A program made the translations under genes and the position numbers. A model generated the notes under the pieces. It saw only the letters and a list, made by a program, of their open reading frames with translations. It was not told where the DNA came from and made no database searches. From Actinomucor elegans (taxonomy: Eukaryota; Mucoromycota; Mucoromycetes; Mucorales; Mucoraceae), in contig JAMSLZ010000006.1 in assembly GCA_026027325.1 (NCBI GenBank), positions 310,001 through 374,000 on the forward strand: DNA of 64,000 nt. Reading direction: 5' to 3'. Shown one piece after another: positions 36,660-48,301 of the stretch; the first letter of the stretch is position 1, and each line of letters opens with the position of its first letter.

Positions 36660-38212
36660 ATGTCTCAAAGAAGAGTGGTAGTTACTGGCTTGGGCCTTGT
36701 TACGCCTCTTGGTGTAGGTGTCAAGACAGCCTGGAAGAACTTGATAAACGGTCATTGTGGAATAGTATCATTAGCTGATCGGGCAGGATTCGAAAAGCTA
36801 CCCGTGCGAATTGCAGCAGAAGTACCTCAAGGCAGCTACGAAGAGGGTAAATTCACAGCAAGTGAATGGCTGGATAAAGGCGTACGTGTTTTCTATGTTG
36901 TAATAAGGCCATATACAAACAAGAAGCTCATATTGTTATCTAGGATGATCGCACAATGGCCAAGTTTTCTCACTACGCGATTGCTGCAGCTCGACAAGCT
37001 ATCGACGATGCCAACTGGAAGCCTGAAACGAATGAACAAAAAGAGAAAACTGTAAGTGATATACGGATTTCAAAAGGATCACCTAATCATTGTTTTGGTA
37101 GGGTGTTTGTATTGGCTCTGGTATGGGTAGTTTGGAAGATATAGTAGACACTTCAACAGCATATTCAACATCCGTAAGCAATGAAATTCATGCGTCGTAA
37201 ATGCATCGTATTTACCATTTGGCGCGATTAGGGTTATAGAAAAGTATCACCAATGTTTGTACCGAAAATATTGATCAATATGGCTGCTGGACACCTAACG
37301 ATGAAGTATGGATTTCAGGTATATATACAGTATGAAAAGAAATGGTATCAGATCAGCTCATAGGATTGATAAAAGGGTCCAAACCATGCTGTATCCACAG
37401 CTTGTACAACAGGCGCACATTCTATTGGAGATGCCATGAGATTTATTCAATATGGTGATGCTAATGTGATGGTTGCTGGAGGAACTGAAGCATCTGTGCA
37501 TCCATTAGCCATTGCTGGCTTTGCAAGAGCGAAATCTTTAGCTTCTCAGTACGATGAAAACCCAACAGCAGCATCTCGACCATTTGACAAAGACCGCTCT
37601 GGATTTGTGATGGGAGAAGGTTCAGGCATGGTTGTATTAGAAGAGTATGAGCATGCAAAGAACCGAGGAGCAAAGATATACGCTGAAATAAAAGGATATG
37701 GTTTATCGGGCGATGCTCACCATATGACTTCCCCACCAGAAAACGGACAAGGTGCGGTTAGATCAATGCGTCGAGCACTGGAAGTAGCCGGTTTGACACC
37801 AGCAGATATTGATTATGTTAATGCGCATGCTACCAGTACACCTGCAGGAGATGCTGCTGAGAATAGAGCCATTAAAGCTGTATTTGAAGGTTATTGGGAT
37901 CAAATCAATGTATCTTCTACAAAGGGTGCTACAGGCCATCTATTAGGTGCTGCTGGCGCAGTTGAAGCTATTTTCTCTATTTTGTCTGTACATAATGTAA
38001 GTTTTAGAGATTGAATCCAATAACTCTCGACTCATTGTTATGAATAGAACATACTGCCTCCCACATTAAACCTTCATAATCCTGGGAGTGATGAATTCAA
38101 TTTGAATTATGTCCCACTTTCCGCACAAAAGAAACAAGTGAGAGCTGCCATTACAAACAGCTTTGGCTTTGGCGGTACAAATGCTACGTTGTGCTTTTCA
38201 AAGATTGAATAA
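36660..38212 (+). CDS. cem1: 3-oxoacyl-[acyl-carrier-protein] synthase II, mitochondrial type (CEM1/OXSM)
   Basis: Exons 36660-36881, 36944-37051, 37102-37173, 37232-37318, 37376-37996 and 38048-38212 give 424 aa. KAS II landmarks: [15 protein letters not shown] at the N terminus, the catalytic triad Cys173 ([10 protein letters not shown]), His314 ([11 protein letters not shown]) and His351 ([12 protein letters not shown]), and the C-terminal [12 protein letters not shown] loop. In fungi this stand-alone enzyme elongates acyl-ACP in mitochondria, feeding lipoic acid synthesis. From this ATG there is almost no targeting peptide; an in-frame upstream extension without ATG starts at TTG 36624 and is basic/hydrophobic. 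The 3' end faces NIPSNAP with only 16 bp between stop codons. Confidence 0.94.
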
Positions 38213-38228
38213 ATGTTTATTTTTCCTC

Positions 38229-39547
38229 TCAACGTAAAGGGCTGTAAGGCAAAGGTTTCAATATAAACGAATTCATATTATCTACCAGACGGACTAGATA
38301 GTGGTTTCATATTAGCACAATCTAAACAAGGTCAAATAGCAAGCATTACCTGTCTTGTATACAGTTTCTGCCCATCCTTCGGTATTCCAAGCATCTTCTC
38401 GTGTTGTTTTTCGAGTTTGCAGGTCGCTACAATAGATTATAAACTTGGTCAATTACTTTAAAAAAAACCACACTATTTAATAGTATTACGGGTAAGTCCA
38501 CATATGGTATACTGTATTCAGTTCACCAAGCTGAGTAAACCAAGCGCCAACAGGCTCGCAGAATTGACTACGGCATTCAAGACCTTTACGCCTGTATTTC
38601 AAAGAGTTAGGTCTATGGTTTACGGCTTTTAAACAAACTACTACTGCTTACCAATACATTTCCCATTCTAACAATCTTCCCGGCTTTATTTATTCATAAA
38701 GAGAAAAGAAAAAGTGATTAGAATATGTGTAATAATACTTGCCTAATTTCCTCTTTACCTTTAAATTGTATTTACGAAGCTCAAATATACCATTGGTGAC
38801 TTTAGGAGGCGAAGTTTGCCAAAAACTAAATTCAAGCATGATGCCGCTTTCTCGAGAAATCAAAAGAGGACGCAACCTTTTCATAAACTCAATATGATCA
38901 GGGTCTTGTTCAAGTCTTTCAGAAGTTTGTTTATGGCCTGGATAGCCTTTGTATTCCCAAATATGAACTACAATCAAATAGAATAAGATTATGAAACAAA
39001 TTTCGGTCAGTTAGTCTCTTACCAAAGGAATCCTGACGCCCTATTTCAACAGACCAACTGCCACACAAGTTGACGTCGTTTATAGGGTCATTGGCAATCT
39101 TGGGCAGGTGATTGGATCTATATAAATGCGTCAAAGCCAAGAACTCACCATTACATTGTTGTATATACTTACACGAGCTCTATGTATTCATCAACCTTGT
39201 CCGATTTTACGTGGTGAACTAGATAGAAAAAAAAACATAAGAGCTTGCTATATTAAAAAGAAACACCATCTAGATATATAATATATACTTTGAAGCTCAT
39301 GCACGTATTTTCCTCTAGCCAACATCTTTGAATGAGTTTGGTTTTCGATTTCTTTGATCTTTTTAGAACCATAAAGAACAGCTTCGATGATTTCATTTGC
39401 GCGTCCTTGTTTCGTAGGTTTTATCACTTCATCAACTGTATCATCCTTTTGGAACAAAGGATTGATGCGTGTGCCAAAACTGCGTATCGTAGCGATACGG
39501 GCTAGATTATGTATGGTTGAACGCGGTACAAGAATTCTGGAAAGCAT
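38229..39547 (-). CDS. NIPSNAP family mitochondrial protein
   Basis: Eight exons (39289-39547, 39173-39218, 39023-39117, 38759-38967, 38652-38683, 38490-38591, 38350-38426, 38229-38293) give 294 aa. The N terminus MLSRILVPRSTIHNLARIAT is a mitochondrial targeting peptide. Two NIPSNAP (ferredoxin-like dimeric alpha-beta barrel) repeats follow: YVHELQIHHVKSDKVDEYIE...LPKIANDP...GSWSVEIG, then FELRKYNLKPGRLLEWEMYW...VGAWFTQLGELNTVYHMWTYP...RTTREDAW-like segments. The last exon (VRLVDNMNSFILKPLPYSPL) matches the family C terminus. NIPSNAPs are matrix proteins linked to mitophagy sensing in animals. The first ATG at 39547 is chosen because the longer open frame upstream is hydrophobic leader without family similarity. 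Confidence 0.92.
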
Positions 39548-40895
39548 CTTTGAATAGAAAATAAAGAGTAAAAAAAAAGAAAGACAAAGAAAGCTGTCTA
39601 TATCAACAAGTTTTCTTTCAAAAGTCACGGTTTTGCATATTGTCTTTTCTCTCACACACAAACTTGAAAGTGAATTCATGCATAAAAGAGTTTGAGCATA
39701 GTTATTAAATGATTACTATTGGTTGCGATAAGGTGTCACATTAATTACTGAAAAAGTTGATCGGAGTATCCGAGACGCTGTGCATTGTATTGTCTTTGGA
39801 TAACATGTTTTAGTACATGTTGCATTAGAAATGCTTAACACATGTGGCTTTTGACCGAGATCAGTTAAGAAATTGAAGTGACTAGATAGTATTGTTCTAG
39901 GAAATACACGCTTTTAAGTATTGATGAATATAGTATACCTTTTTCAATATAGCTAATTAACAGTTCTTGTAAATGTACTTGTTCCTTCTGAATATGAACT
40001 ACTGGTTAGTGCAAAATTAGACTAGGATCTACCGAGAGTTTCATAGATCATTAAATGTAGAATATATGAAAATGTATAAAATTCCTTTCTAGTCAGTCAT
40101 GCGTATATTGTGTTGGATGAACTTCTGTCAAATAGAAGCTCTATCAAATGCGATGATTTATTTCAAACACGCACCAGCCATCAGATGTGATACTAAGCCA
40201 GGATAGGTCAAGAGATCCGCCGGTCTTCAGATTCAGTTTACTTGAACCTGTACATAGTTCAATAATACAGGTCCAAAATGTAATATACATGTTGTGCTTT
40301 AATCAAACAACAACTTTAATTGAAAAAGTACTTCTTTTTAATTACGATCAAGTCAACAAATGCGAAATTAAAGTGGAATTGATCAAAAGATCTTGAGATG
40401 GCAAAATGGACTGATTATTCAAAAAAAAATTCTCATGCTTTTGTTTTGTAAAGCATAAACATGGCAATTTAGGGTAATCTATTAATAACACAAGTTAAAT
40501 ATATCCGAGAAAAAGCAATTGTAATATTTTTTTTGAATCTTGTTCCATATCAAAATGTAAGAGCTATCCGTTACAACATCTCACATTTGACTTTTAAAGT
40601 ACAGTCATAAAACTATATAAATTGATAAAAAAAAATAGGCAATATCTTTTATGTCGATCAATACGCTGCTAAATTCTCTGTTAAATATGCCAAGTTACTT
40701 TGCGTTAATTCGTAATTTAGTTTTATTTTTGTTAACGAAAGATCGCTTTAGAGTAACTAAAAAAAAAAAAAAAAAAAATCGATGGTGGATCTTCAGAAGA
40801 TTGTCTAGTTTACTCTCCGTAATCCAATCAAATTCATTAAAAATTGAAACCTCTGTTTAAACGTGAGAAGGTATAAGCTTCAGTTGACGTTTTGC
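39548..40895. other. 1.3-kb intergenic region with repeat array
   Basis: Three minus-orientation units of the dispersed repeat between 39838 and 40220, an A-run of 18 bases at 40761-40778, and otherwise AT-rich sequence without a supported gene. Confidence 0.6.
39838..40220 (-). repeat. dispersed ~170-bp repeat, three tandem units (minus orientation)
   Basis: Cores: ACATGTGGCTTTTGACCGAG near 39840, TGAATATGAACTACTGGTTA near 39990, and CATCAGATGTGATACTAAGC near 40179; equivalent positions are about 165-175 bp apart. Confidence 0.6.
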
Positions 40896-41360
40896 TTATG
40901 CTTCATAAGATTTCCATTTGTACTTCAATCCACCTTTAATCTCCATTGGCTTACCGTCCTGCATGGTATGTCCTACCATGAATGCAGCTTGTTAGTACGA
41001 CCAATGCATAACTTTTTCCCGAGAAAAAAAGAGTTACCTTTCATCACTTGAACACCCCAAGCGCGGCCGTTTTTGCCTTCCTATAACGAAAAAGTTAGAA
41101 TAAAAAAAAGCCCCATGATATTGCCCCCAAACAAAAACATTATACCTCCTTCAGGCTGACTTTGGTCACTTCATAGTAACTGTTGCTTAATGTGGGATTG
41201 TTTGTAAATTTATTGGGTACCTAATTCACATAATGCATCAAGAAAGATTCTTTTACTGATCATTTAAATGAATAGTTACAATTCGGCTTCCAACACCTTG
41301 GCTAGGAAGTGTACGCAACAACTGATATAAAGTCTTTCCGCTTTTTGATACTGTGCTCAT
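40896..41360 (-). CDS. mrps34: mitochondrial small ribosomal subunit protein mS34
   Basis: Four exons (41280-41360, 41146-41220, 41038-41080, 40896-40972) give 91 aa. The start MSTVSKSGKTLYQLLRTLP followed by SQGVGSRI, SYYEVTKVSLKE, GKNGRAWGV and a C terminus KYKWKSYEA fits the MRP-S34 domain (…L…LP..GVG..V…Y…TKV…G..WG…KW). Animal MRPS34 is longer; fungal forms are near this size. All junctions are GT...AG and in frame. The call rests on motif memory rather than an alignment. Confidence 0.72.
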
Positions 41361-41472
41361 TGTATGTTATATATGATTGAAAGAAAAGATATCAACCAGC
41401 ATCCCTTCACTTCCAGCAGTGTTAAAAGATTTCAATTTCCGTTATTTTTATTAGATTTTTTATTTTTTTTAT

Positions 41473-42460
41473 TTAATCCTGCTTCTTCTGATCTGCAACA
41501 GTAGCAGTAGCAGGCTTCTTGATCCAACTAGATAAATATTCTCCCCAACCTGCTCCTGATTGCTGAGGTGACTGGGGTGATGTATTAGTGCTTGTATTTT
41601 CTTTTACATTAACATATGATTGTAACGAATCATGGCTATCTGAACGGTCTAATTTCTCATTATTAGGTGCCGCAGTAGCACTTGGTGTAGCGGGAGGTAC
41701 TGAAACGCTTTCTGGTTGTAATGATGTATTCTTTTCTGGCTGTAATCTATTAGCAGTGGATGTAATCAATGTCGAGAACAGGTTGTATGGATTAATAATG
41801 TATCCACCCGTTCCATTAATGACTGGCGGTTGCGGTGGTTGGCTCTGCTCAGCAGATAGACTCTTTTGATCTTCTTCATGACCCTATGACGTTTATTTTA
41901 GTTTAAACATGTACATTGTCCCTCCTATTCCATATTACCTTGAATACTGTATCAGTAATTAACTTCTTGATCACTTCAATCGACTTCTTTCCATACAATA
42001 TAATGGTTTCTTTCAACTTGGCTTGAATTTCCAATAGTGCATTATCAATTTGAGCTTCATGCGAATGCAAGAATGGATCAAGATATTTTGTATAGAACAC
42101 AGAAGCGCCCTACCATCATCTAATTTCAGCTATATTATTTTCGTTTATCAATATGCTATCTTACTTGAGTCTGGGGTAAAATAAGCCATAGTACAATGAT
42201 CAACTTGATTTCAGTATAAAAAGGGATCCTAGGATGTTTTTCTATTAGCATCAATGCCTTCCCTGTTTTCACGCTTACCAGAACAGAAATATATCCGAAA
42301 AGTACTCGATAGATAAGTAAGAGATGGAAACCACCCAGAACGTCAATAAAGAACCAAACTCTTGCTGGTTATTAGCCTTGATTGCTTTGTAGCAAATATA
42401 AGCTGGATATAACTGTAAAAGACCAAGTTTGACACAGAAGTATATGGCAGACGTAATCAT
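41473..42460 (-). CDS. TB2/DP1/HVA22 (REEP-like) ER membrane-shaping protein
   Basis: Exons 42279-42460, 42165-42228, 41939-42109 and 41473-41883 give 275 aa. The TB2/DP1 domain is at residues ~1-125: LYPAYICYKAIKA, LLTFWVVSISYLSIEYFSDI, FWIPFYTEIKLIIVLWLILP, and the GASVFYTKYLDPFLHSHEAQ segment with its conserved amphipathic helix. The rest is a Ser/Thr/Pro/Gln-rich disordered tail ending in GAGWGEYLSSWIKKP. These proteins bend tubular ER membranes. The N terminus is short, so this is closer to plant HVA22/animal REEP1-4 architecture than to yeast Yop1. The correct acceptor for intron 1 is the second CTAG (exon starts at 42228), which restores WIPFYTEIK. Confidence 0.92.
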
Positions 42461-42648
42461 AGTTTTTTTTTTTTTTTCACTAATGAAAGAAGAGCTTTAT
42501 TCATGTAATTTCGCCCCTATTATGCTTTATATCTCGAGTGCTTCGATTAACCGGTCCATCAACCGGGCCGTCAGGTGATGAATGAGACGTTTTCAATGAG
42601 CGAGATCGAATAGGGTTTATAAATATGGGTTTTATTGATATATGATAT

Positions 42649-42912
42649 TTACAAGTATTTGATATATTCTTCAAATCCAATGGTATTGCGTTCTCTTGAG
42701 GCAGATTTATGTAATAAGGAATCAAAAACAACAGCAGGGTTTTGATTAACGGCAATCTTTTTGTTTTCGATGTTAACAAGTCTTGCAGGAATATGAGACT
42801 CATTCATCTTGACCAACTCTGGCCTGAGTTTTTGGATTACCTTTTGAAAGTTAAGAACATCTTGGATTTGGTTAGAAGTCAATTGTTGTTTGATAACCTT
42901 TTGTACAGTCAT
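42649..42912 (-). CDS. small protein of unknown function, 87 aa
   Basis: A single-exon ORF beginning MTVQKVIKQQLTSNQIQDVL and ending RNTIGFEEYIKYL. No signal peptide or membrane span; helical, mixed charge, with SHIPARLVNI in the middle. It lies between the REEP-like and transporter genes on the same strand. Upstream it has a T-rich stretch (42961-42970, plus strand) as a promoter-like feature. I do not recognise a family; a small mitochondrial or ribosomal subunit is possible but not shown. Confidence 0.6.
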   Translation of the reverse strand: MTVQKVIKQQLTSNQIQDVLNFQKVIQKLRPELVKMNESHIPARLVNIENKKIAVNQNPAVVFDSLLHKSASRERNTIGFEEYIKYL

Positions 42913-43081
42913 TGCGAATTAAATTTCGTTTTATGAAAGCGAGGGAAAGAACAAAACGTTTGTTTTTTTTTAGTCTGAAGTCCTTTATATATGCAACCTA
43001 ATCGTTATCAGTATCAGATAGATAATGATAAGACAATTCACACACAAATGCTGCTTAATCAAAGACCACCTGACCATTGAT

Positions 43082-44750
43082 TTACATTACATAATCATTT
43101 ATTATGGCTTTGACAGCATCAATTGTACCAAAAGCAGCACAATACATGCCAATGCTTGCTACGATGAAACACAGTGTGAATTCTATATAGTTATTACGGT
43201 TTATAATATGCCAATTTAACCTAATGTAAAACACAGTGGGTAAGACAAACGATAATGTGTCTGACAGTGTAGTTCCAACGAGCGCCATGAAATCGGAAAA
43301 GTGAGGAATGAACATGGCAATAATTCCACATAATACTACCTCGACAATACGTAGTGTAATGCGCATCAATCGCGCCGTACGCTGTCTTTCTACTACATCT
43401 TGTTCCAGCATACCTTGTTTCACCTTGCAAAGTGTCTGAAGTTGTATGCCCAACCAGGATTCAATACGCATCGTAAATACGTAAAGATAGAACGGGAGTG
43501 CCAATAAGACATGGAGCGTAATGACAAACATAGCTACGTTTTGAGACGATCCTATACAAATGATTAAAAAAGAGGTGGCTAATTCATGACTTCCTATGCC
43601 TACCTATAGGCAAACTCTTGTAAACAGGCGATTGCACTTGATCCCCAAACTCAAGATAACATACAAAACTCATTGTAAAATACATGATACTGATCACACA
43701 GGTGGATACTAACAGCACTTTCGACCATCGTTTTGGGGTTATCATGGAAGCTTCTAAATGAGGATAGATAACATGTCCACAATATGAGAAACTAAAAGTG
43801 CTAAATGCGATAGGAATATTCTGAGCAATGGCTAAATCGTGGCGTACAGTCTGTATGTTCTTTTGGCTAGTATCCATTGACATGGACACTACACAGACAA
43901 TGGCTAACAAGCAAGCGGTAGCTACCGAAGCAAAAGTGCTATATATTTTACAATAAGTACCTTACAAAGGAATTCATGCTATACATTATACCTAAAAAAG
44001 GATACGTCCTTCATATTTCTCACTAAGACAAAAGGAACACCAATGATTGTGGCGATAATCCATACGCACGCTTTTCTTCCCAGCCATACAAACCCGTACT
44101 GAGTCAAAATTTCGGATATGTTATCGCTTGCCAGAATCATGTAAATAGTAGGTGTTAGAAACAAAAATGTCTGAGAGAATAGCCAGCCAATGACTTGACC
44201 CGGTCGGCCAAACGCAGCCAACCCGATGTCTGCATAATCTTTCAATCGACCATACCTATATATGAGACAGTTAAACCGACCGAGTAAACTCCCCTCCACC
44301 CAACATAGAGGCTTACTTTTCCCTATACAGGCATTTGATCAAGATGATGCCTGTAAACTGTGACATGCAAGCACTAAGGATCAGAAACAGCAACCCAATC
44401 CAGCCAGATTTACTCAATGCATGTGGAATAGCCAAAATACCAGTGCCCGCAACCACGCATCTAAGGTCATTTATAGTTAGATACATGAACATATGTACAA
44501 CCATTTCTATGGTTTACATGATACTGGATAAAGTAGAAGTGTTTGATACATTTCTCTTTTCATCTTCATCCTCGTCCGTAGGAAGCTGTTGCTTGGTCAA
44601 ACGACTAGGGGTATTTGTCATAAGTGTAGAAGACAGTGCTTGGGATTGATCTTTTGATTCTTCCAAAGGCAATGATTCTATGATATCCACCTCTTCATCC
44701 ATTTTTATGGGATTAACATTAAAGGACGCAGGTGCAGATGTCGATCTCAT
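43082..44750 (-). CDS. amino acid/auxin permease family transporter (AAAP, Avt-like)
   Basis: Five exons (44518-44750, 44317-44460, 43992-44255, 43604-43938, 43082-43551) give 481 aa. A ~75-residue acidic cytosolic N terminus precedes the first transport helix CVVAGTGILAIPHALSKSGW (the conserved unwound TM1). About ten further spans follow, including IGWLFSQTFLFLTPTIYMIL, FSTFSFSYCGHVIYPHLEAS (the conserved F-S-F-Y-G-H motif of AAAP), and CGIIAMFIPHFSDFMALVG near the C terminus. Members move neutral amino acids across vacuolar or plasma membranes. The motif after TM1 resembles vacuolar Avt proteins, but the substrate is not predictable. An in-frame alternative ATG lies at 44786. Confidence 0.9.
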
Positions 44751-45062
44751 GGTAAACAGTACAAGAAAGAAAAAGCGACTAGTCATACTTTTGGTGCTTA
44801 ATAACCCAAAAAAAAAAAGAGAATGGTAATAACCTCGGCTGCAACTACCATTATCATTATAATATGTTTCTTAAAAATAGACAAAATGCTATGCCGTTAG
44901 TTATGCAATCATTGCAAAGTTCTTTTTGAATCCACCTTTTTTTTTATTGGAATAAGTAGTAATAATAAATGTACGATATAACATATGTATTGGGATATGA
45001 TGAAAAGAACAATTATACAAAATAGCCTGTTTTAAATCTTGATAGGGATATACACAAGTGAT
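44751..45062. other. short intergenic region
   Basis: 312 bp between the transporter start and the HMG-box stop. An A-run at 44808-44818 (plus strand) lies just upstream of the transporter start. Nothing else seen. Confidence 0.5.
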
Positions 45063-45671
45063 TTATTTCTTCTTGTGAGACTTCTTGCTGCTACTCTCCT
45101 CCTCATGCTTGGTCTTTTTGGCCTTCTTTTCTTTCTTGCTGGAAGGAGTAATAATAGTAGGAGTAGGCTCAGGTTCAGCGACAACTTCAGCCTTACGCTT
45201 GGCAGGTGTACTATCATCAGACTCGCCCAAAGTAGCCTTGTAATGCTTGGTCTCTTTATCAAATCTGGCTTTTTCTTTCTCGGCCATCTTGACGTAAGGC
45301 TGCTTTTCTTTATCAGATAAAGCGTTCCATTTCTCACCGATCAACTTGGCAATATCAACAGCCTTAAGGTCAGGGTGCGCGGCTACAGTAGCAGGACGCA
45401 CTGCTTGAGAGTAAAGCATATAGCTAGAGAGATTGCGTTTGGGTGCATTAGGATCTTTCTCAATCTTTTTCTTCTTTTCGGCAGGAGTGTGGTTGGCAAC
45501 AGAGGCGCTAGCAGGAGTTACATCGGTAGCACCCAATAAAAGTTCGGAGAACTCTGTGAGGTTCTTTGCGAGATCTTTAATAATTTCAGCAGCCTATGAA
45601 CGAGTCAGTTTCCATGTGCTATTCTATAGTGAGTGACTTACGCGTGCTTTTTCTGAGTTGGGGAGAACCAT
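45063..45671 (-). CDS. HMG-box chromatin protein
   Basis: Exons 45642-45671 and 45063-45593 give 186 aa. One HMG box sits in the middle: DPNAPKRNLSSYMLYSQAVR, then KAVDIAKLIGEKWNALSDKE and KQPYVKMAEKEKARFDKETK. It is preceded by a helical N terminus (AAEIIKDLAKNLTEFSELL) and followed by an acidic then Lys-rich tail (EEESSSKKSHKKK). This is larger than Nhp6 and has one box, resembling fungal Hmo1/HMGB-like architectural proteins that bend DNA non-specifically. Confidence 0.9.
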
Positions 45672-47554
45672 ATTTATTTAGGAAAAGTAAGGTAAAGGGA
45701 AAAAAAGAGGCGAGAAAATCGTGTTTTGCCCCAGAAAATATAAACAAAAAAGCTTTACGCGCCTGATTGGAATAAAATTTTAAGGCGGCTTGTTTATTTT
45801 TTAGGGGAAGGGGGGCCCCAATATCAGAAGCTCGCCGGGGTCAAATAAGAAGGGAGATCAAAGGGCGGCCGTCTTTGGTCACTAGAGAAGTTTGGCCAGG
45901 AATCCTTTTTTTAAGAAAAAAAAAAAAAAGGACAGTTCCTTTGGAAATCGTTCAAGCCTAAACAAGCGAACTATGGAAGCGTAGCCAGCAGGTGTTCTAG
46001 CTAGAGTAAAATCTTGTTTGATTGCTACACCACTGCCACTGCTTGTGTGACGTTTTTGCCCCCTATACTTGAGCGTCTTCTTTAGTCCCAAGCCATGCTC
46101 TCACGCAGCAGTATTGATTTTTTTTTTATGCGGTTGACTTCCGAGTTGGTCCGTGTAAACCATTATTTTCAGTCGACTACCTCTATTTCTAACCAAATAT
46201 CTCTATTGTATACTGATACGAAAATGAAGCTTTGAGTAGACAAAAGAAAAAAAAATTCATCTGGTTAATCTAGATAATGATCACACTTGTTAACAAGTTA
46301 TTGAGCGAAACAAAAGCATTCAAATTGATTTTTAATTTAAATAAATATATCAATTCATTCTGAACATGGAATACTGATTAGATGGAGAATCAATCTGAAA
46401 TCAATCCAGATCGTACAAGTTGAAAGTGTGGTGCCATATCCAACTTTTCAAGTAGTGATTTATTGAGATTTCTGGCTCAGATTTTTGATCCAAAAAAATA
46501 TATACCATAGAAGTAGGGAAAACAGTGAATGCAAACACGAGCTTTAGTGGCTTGATAAAAATTGAAAAAATTTATTATCAGTAGTTATATTATATACTTT
46601 GTAAAAATATATAAAAATCATCTTTCTGCAAAAAAAGTCAAACCCTACCTACTGCCAGAGTTCTTTGAATCCTTTATATAACTTGCTAAAGGCTAACAAC
46701 AAATTGATTTTTTTTTGAAAAAAAGGGGGAGGAGAGAGAGAGAGATCATTGCGTTATATATATTTTCTTGGAACTAAAACTTCATTTTAGCTACTTGATG
46801 GATTGGCATGCAATTTAGCATTTCTAGATAGTTGTCCCATGAACTATGTTTCTAGTTCCGTGCCAATGAAACTTTTGTTCCTGAAAACTTACATATCTCA
46901 ATATCTATTATAATATTTTTTAACATCGATATATAGCTACAACATTTAACTTGTTAGAAAAAGCAGCCTCTATTATACATATTACCTAAAAATCCAAGCT
47001 ATATCTCGTTTACATAGGGAAGGCTAGACTCATTTTTGTGATTTTGAAAGTCCTGGTTTGCTATTCCAGTAATTAATAGTCGATTTTGAGGTCTAGACGT
47101 GCCTCAAGTTTTGTAGGTCCTTTCTCTAAATGAGTGCAAGACAAGATAAGATGAGCTTGAAAGCAACCTGCTAGTATAGCTTCGCTTTTATATAGGTAGT
47201 GAGATCAGGTCTTGGTCAAGATATTCTCTGGTTCTAAATTACAACTCGGTACAAAGCAAACGATTTTTCCCTTTGTATAATATAAATGACAAGCATATGT
47301 ATGTCTATAATTGACAACCGGCTAATATCCATTCGATCTGGATTTCTTGATGTCTTGACAGGTAATAGTTACTTAGATGATGTTTATATTAAACACTTGT
47401 ATAATAGCTTGGTGCGTCTATATCTTTATGTATTAGACTCTGGTCTATGCTGTGAATGATGATGGGGGTAACCCAAAGATATATATATATGTGTGTGAAA
47501 AGAGATCTAGGACAACATGGCCATCACCTTTACATTCCTTATCCGTTCTTTTAA
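45672..47554. other. 1.9-kb intergenic region
   Basis: A small GC-richer patch at 45800-45900 next to the HMG gene, probably its promoter. One minus-orientation dispersed repeat unit at 46353-46416, a (GA)n stretch at 46729-46744, and AT-rich filler. No gene supported. Confidence 0.55.
46353..46416 (-). repeat. dispersed ~170-bp repeat unit (minus orientation)
   Basis: TTCATTCTGAACATGGAATA followed by CTGATTAGATGGAGAATCAA and CCAGATCG. Confidence 0.5.
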
Positions 47555-48146
47555 ATGAATATGAAGCTTATCTGTACGATTGCCATATGTGTGACTGTAT
47601 GGTTTACTACGGTATTTGCTGCGCCCATTAACAAAAGATATTATCGTGGAAAAGGCCCCATATTTTTGGTATTCAAACGACCGGCTGCCACTACTACAAC
47701 AAAAAATCCCACTATTACTACTAAAGCACCTACTCTTACAATATCCATGAGTGAAACACCTATAACACCAACATCACTAATTTTTCCACCTTCACTGGTG
47801 ATGACACCTTTTACCAGGCTGGTATAGGACCCTGTGGTTATAATAACTTCAATATTGAGTTGGTGGCAGTTCTCAATACGCCTCAAATGAAAAATGGTAT
47901 CAATCCTAATAATAACCCACAATGTGGCAACTCGATCAAAGTAAACCAATTCAGCAAATAATAAATCCGTCGTAGTCAAAATTACTTGTATTTGTATAAT
48001 TCAAATGATAAAGTAGCTCATGATATATATAAGCGGATACATGTCCTTTCTGTGCATCCGGCTCAGTTGATTTGAGTCCAACTGTCTTTACCAGCATTGC
48101 TGACATGTCGCTTGGTAGGATCAAAATCAATTAGTCTTGGGTCTGA
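47555..48146 (+). pseudogene. decaying secreted double-psi beta-barrel (RlpA/expansin-like) gene
   Basis: The start codes a good signal peptide (MNMKLICTIAICVTVWFTTVFA) and a Thr/Pro-rich linker. The following DPBB domain is readable only with frame changes: TFYQAGIGPCGYNN ... PNNNPQCGNSIKVNQF, then SVVVKIT, a 46-nt intron (47988-48033), and DTCPFCASGSVDLSPTVF ... SLGRIKIN. Defects: a missing base near the T5 run at 47781-47785, one extra base near 47955-47961, and a TAG at 48132-48134 where the family has Trp (the frame then continues SWV-stop). Intact relatives are small secreted fungal wall/effector-like proteins of the barwin/RlpA fold. Sequencing errors could explain one break, but three independent ones favour a pseudogene. 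Confidence 0.75.
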
Positions 48147-48301
48147 TTGGTTCTCAGTTTTTATACCCTAGTGGTTTATTTTATTTCCTTTTCTCTTACG
48201 ATTTGTTATGTAATAAAATGTGTGCTGAAAATCAACGGGAATGGGGGCATTAATATGTACAAAATGATGCGTCAAGTGATGTTGTATATGTATAAATGAA
48301 A

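Noticed and set aside
42501..42803. 100-codon minus-strand ORF
   Set aside because: Overlaps the 87-aa ORF out of frame; Leu/Ile/Asn-rich without motifs.
45882..46091. 69-codon minus-strand ORF (MGLKKTLKYRGQKRHTSSGS...)
   Set aside because: Ends in Phe/Leu encoded by A/T-runs, no family, and lies in the HMG promoter patch.
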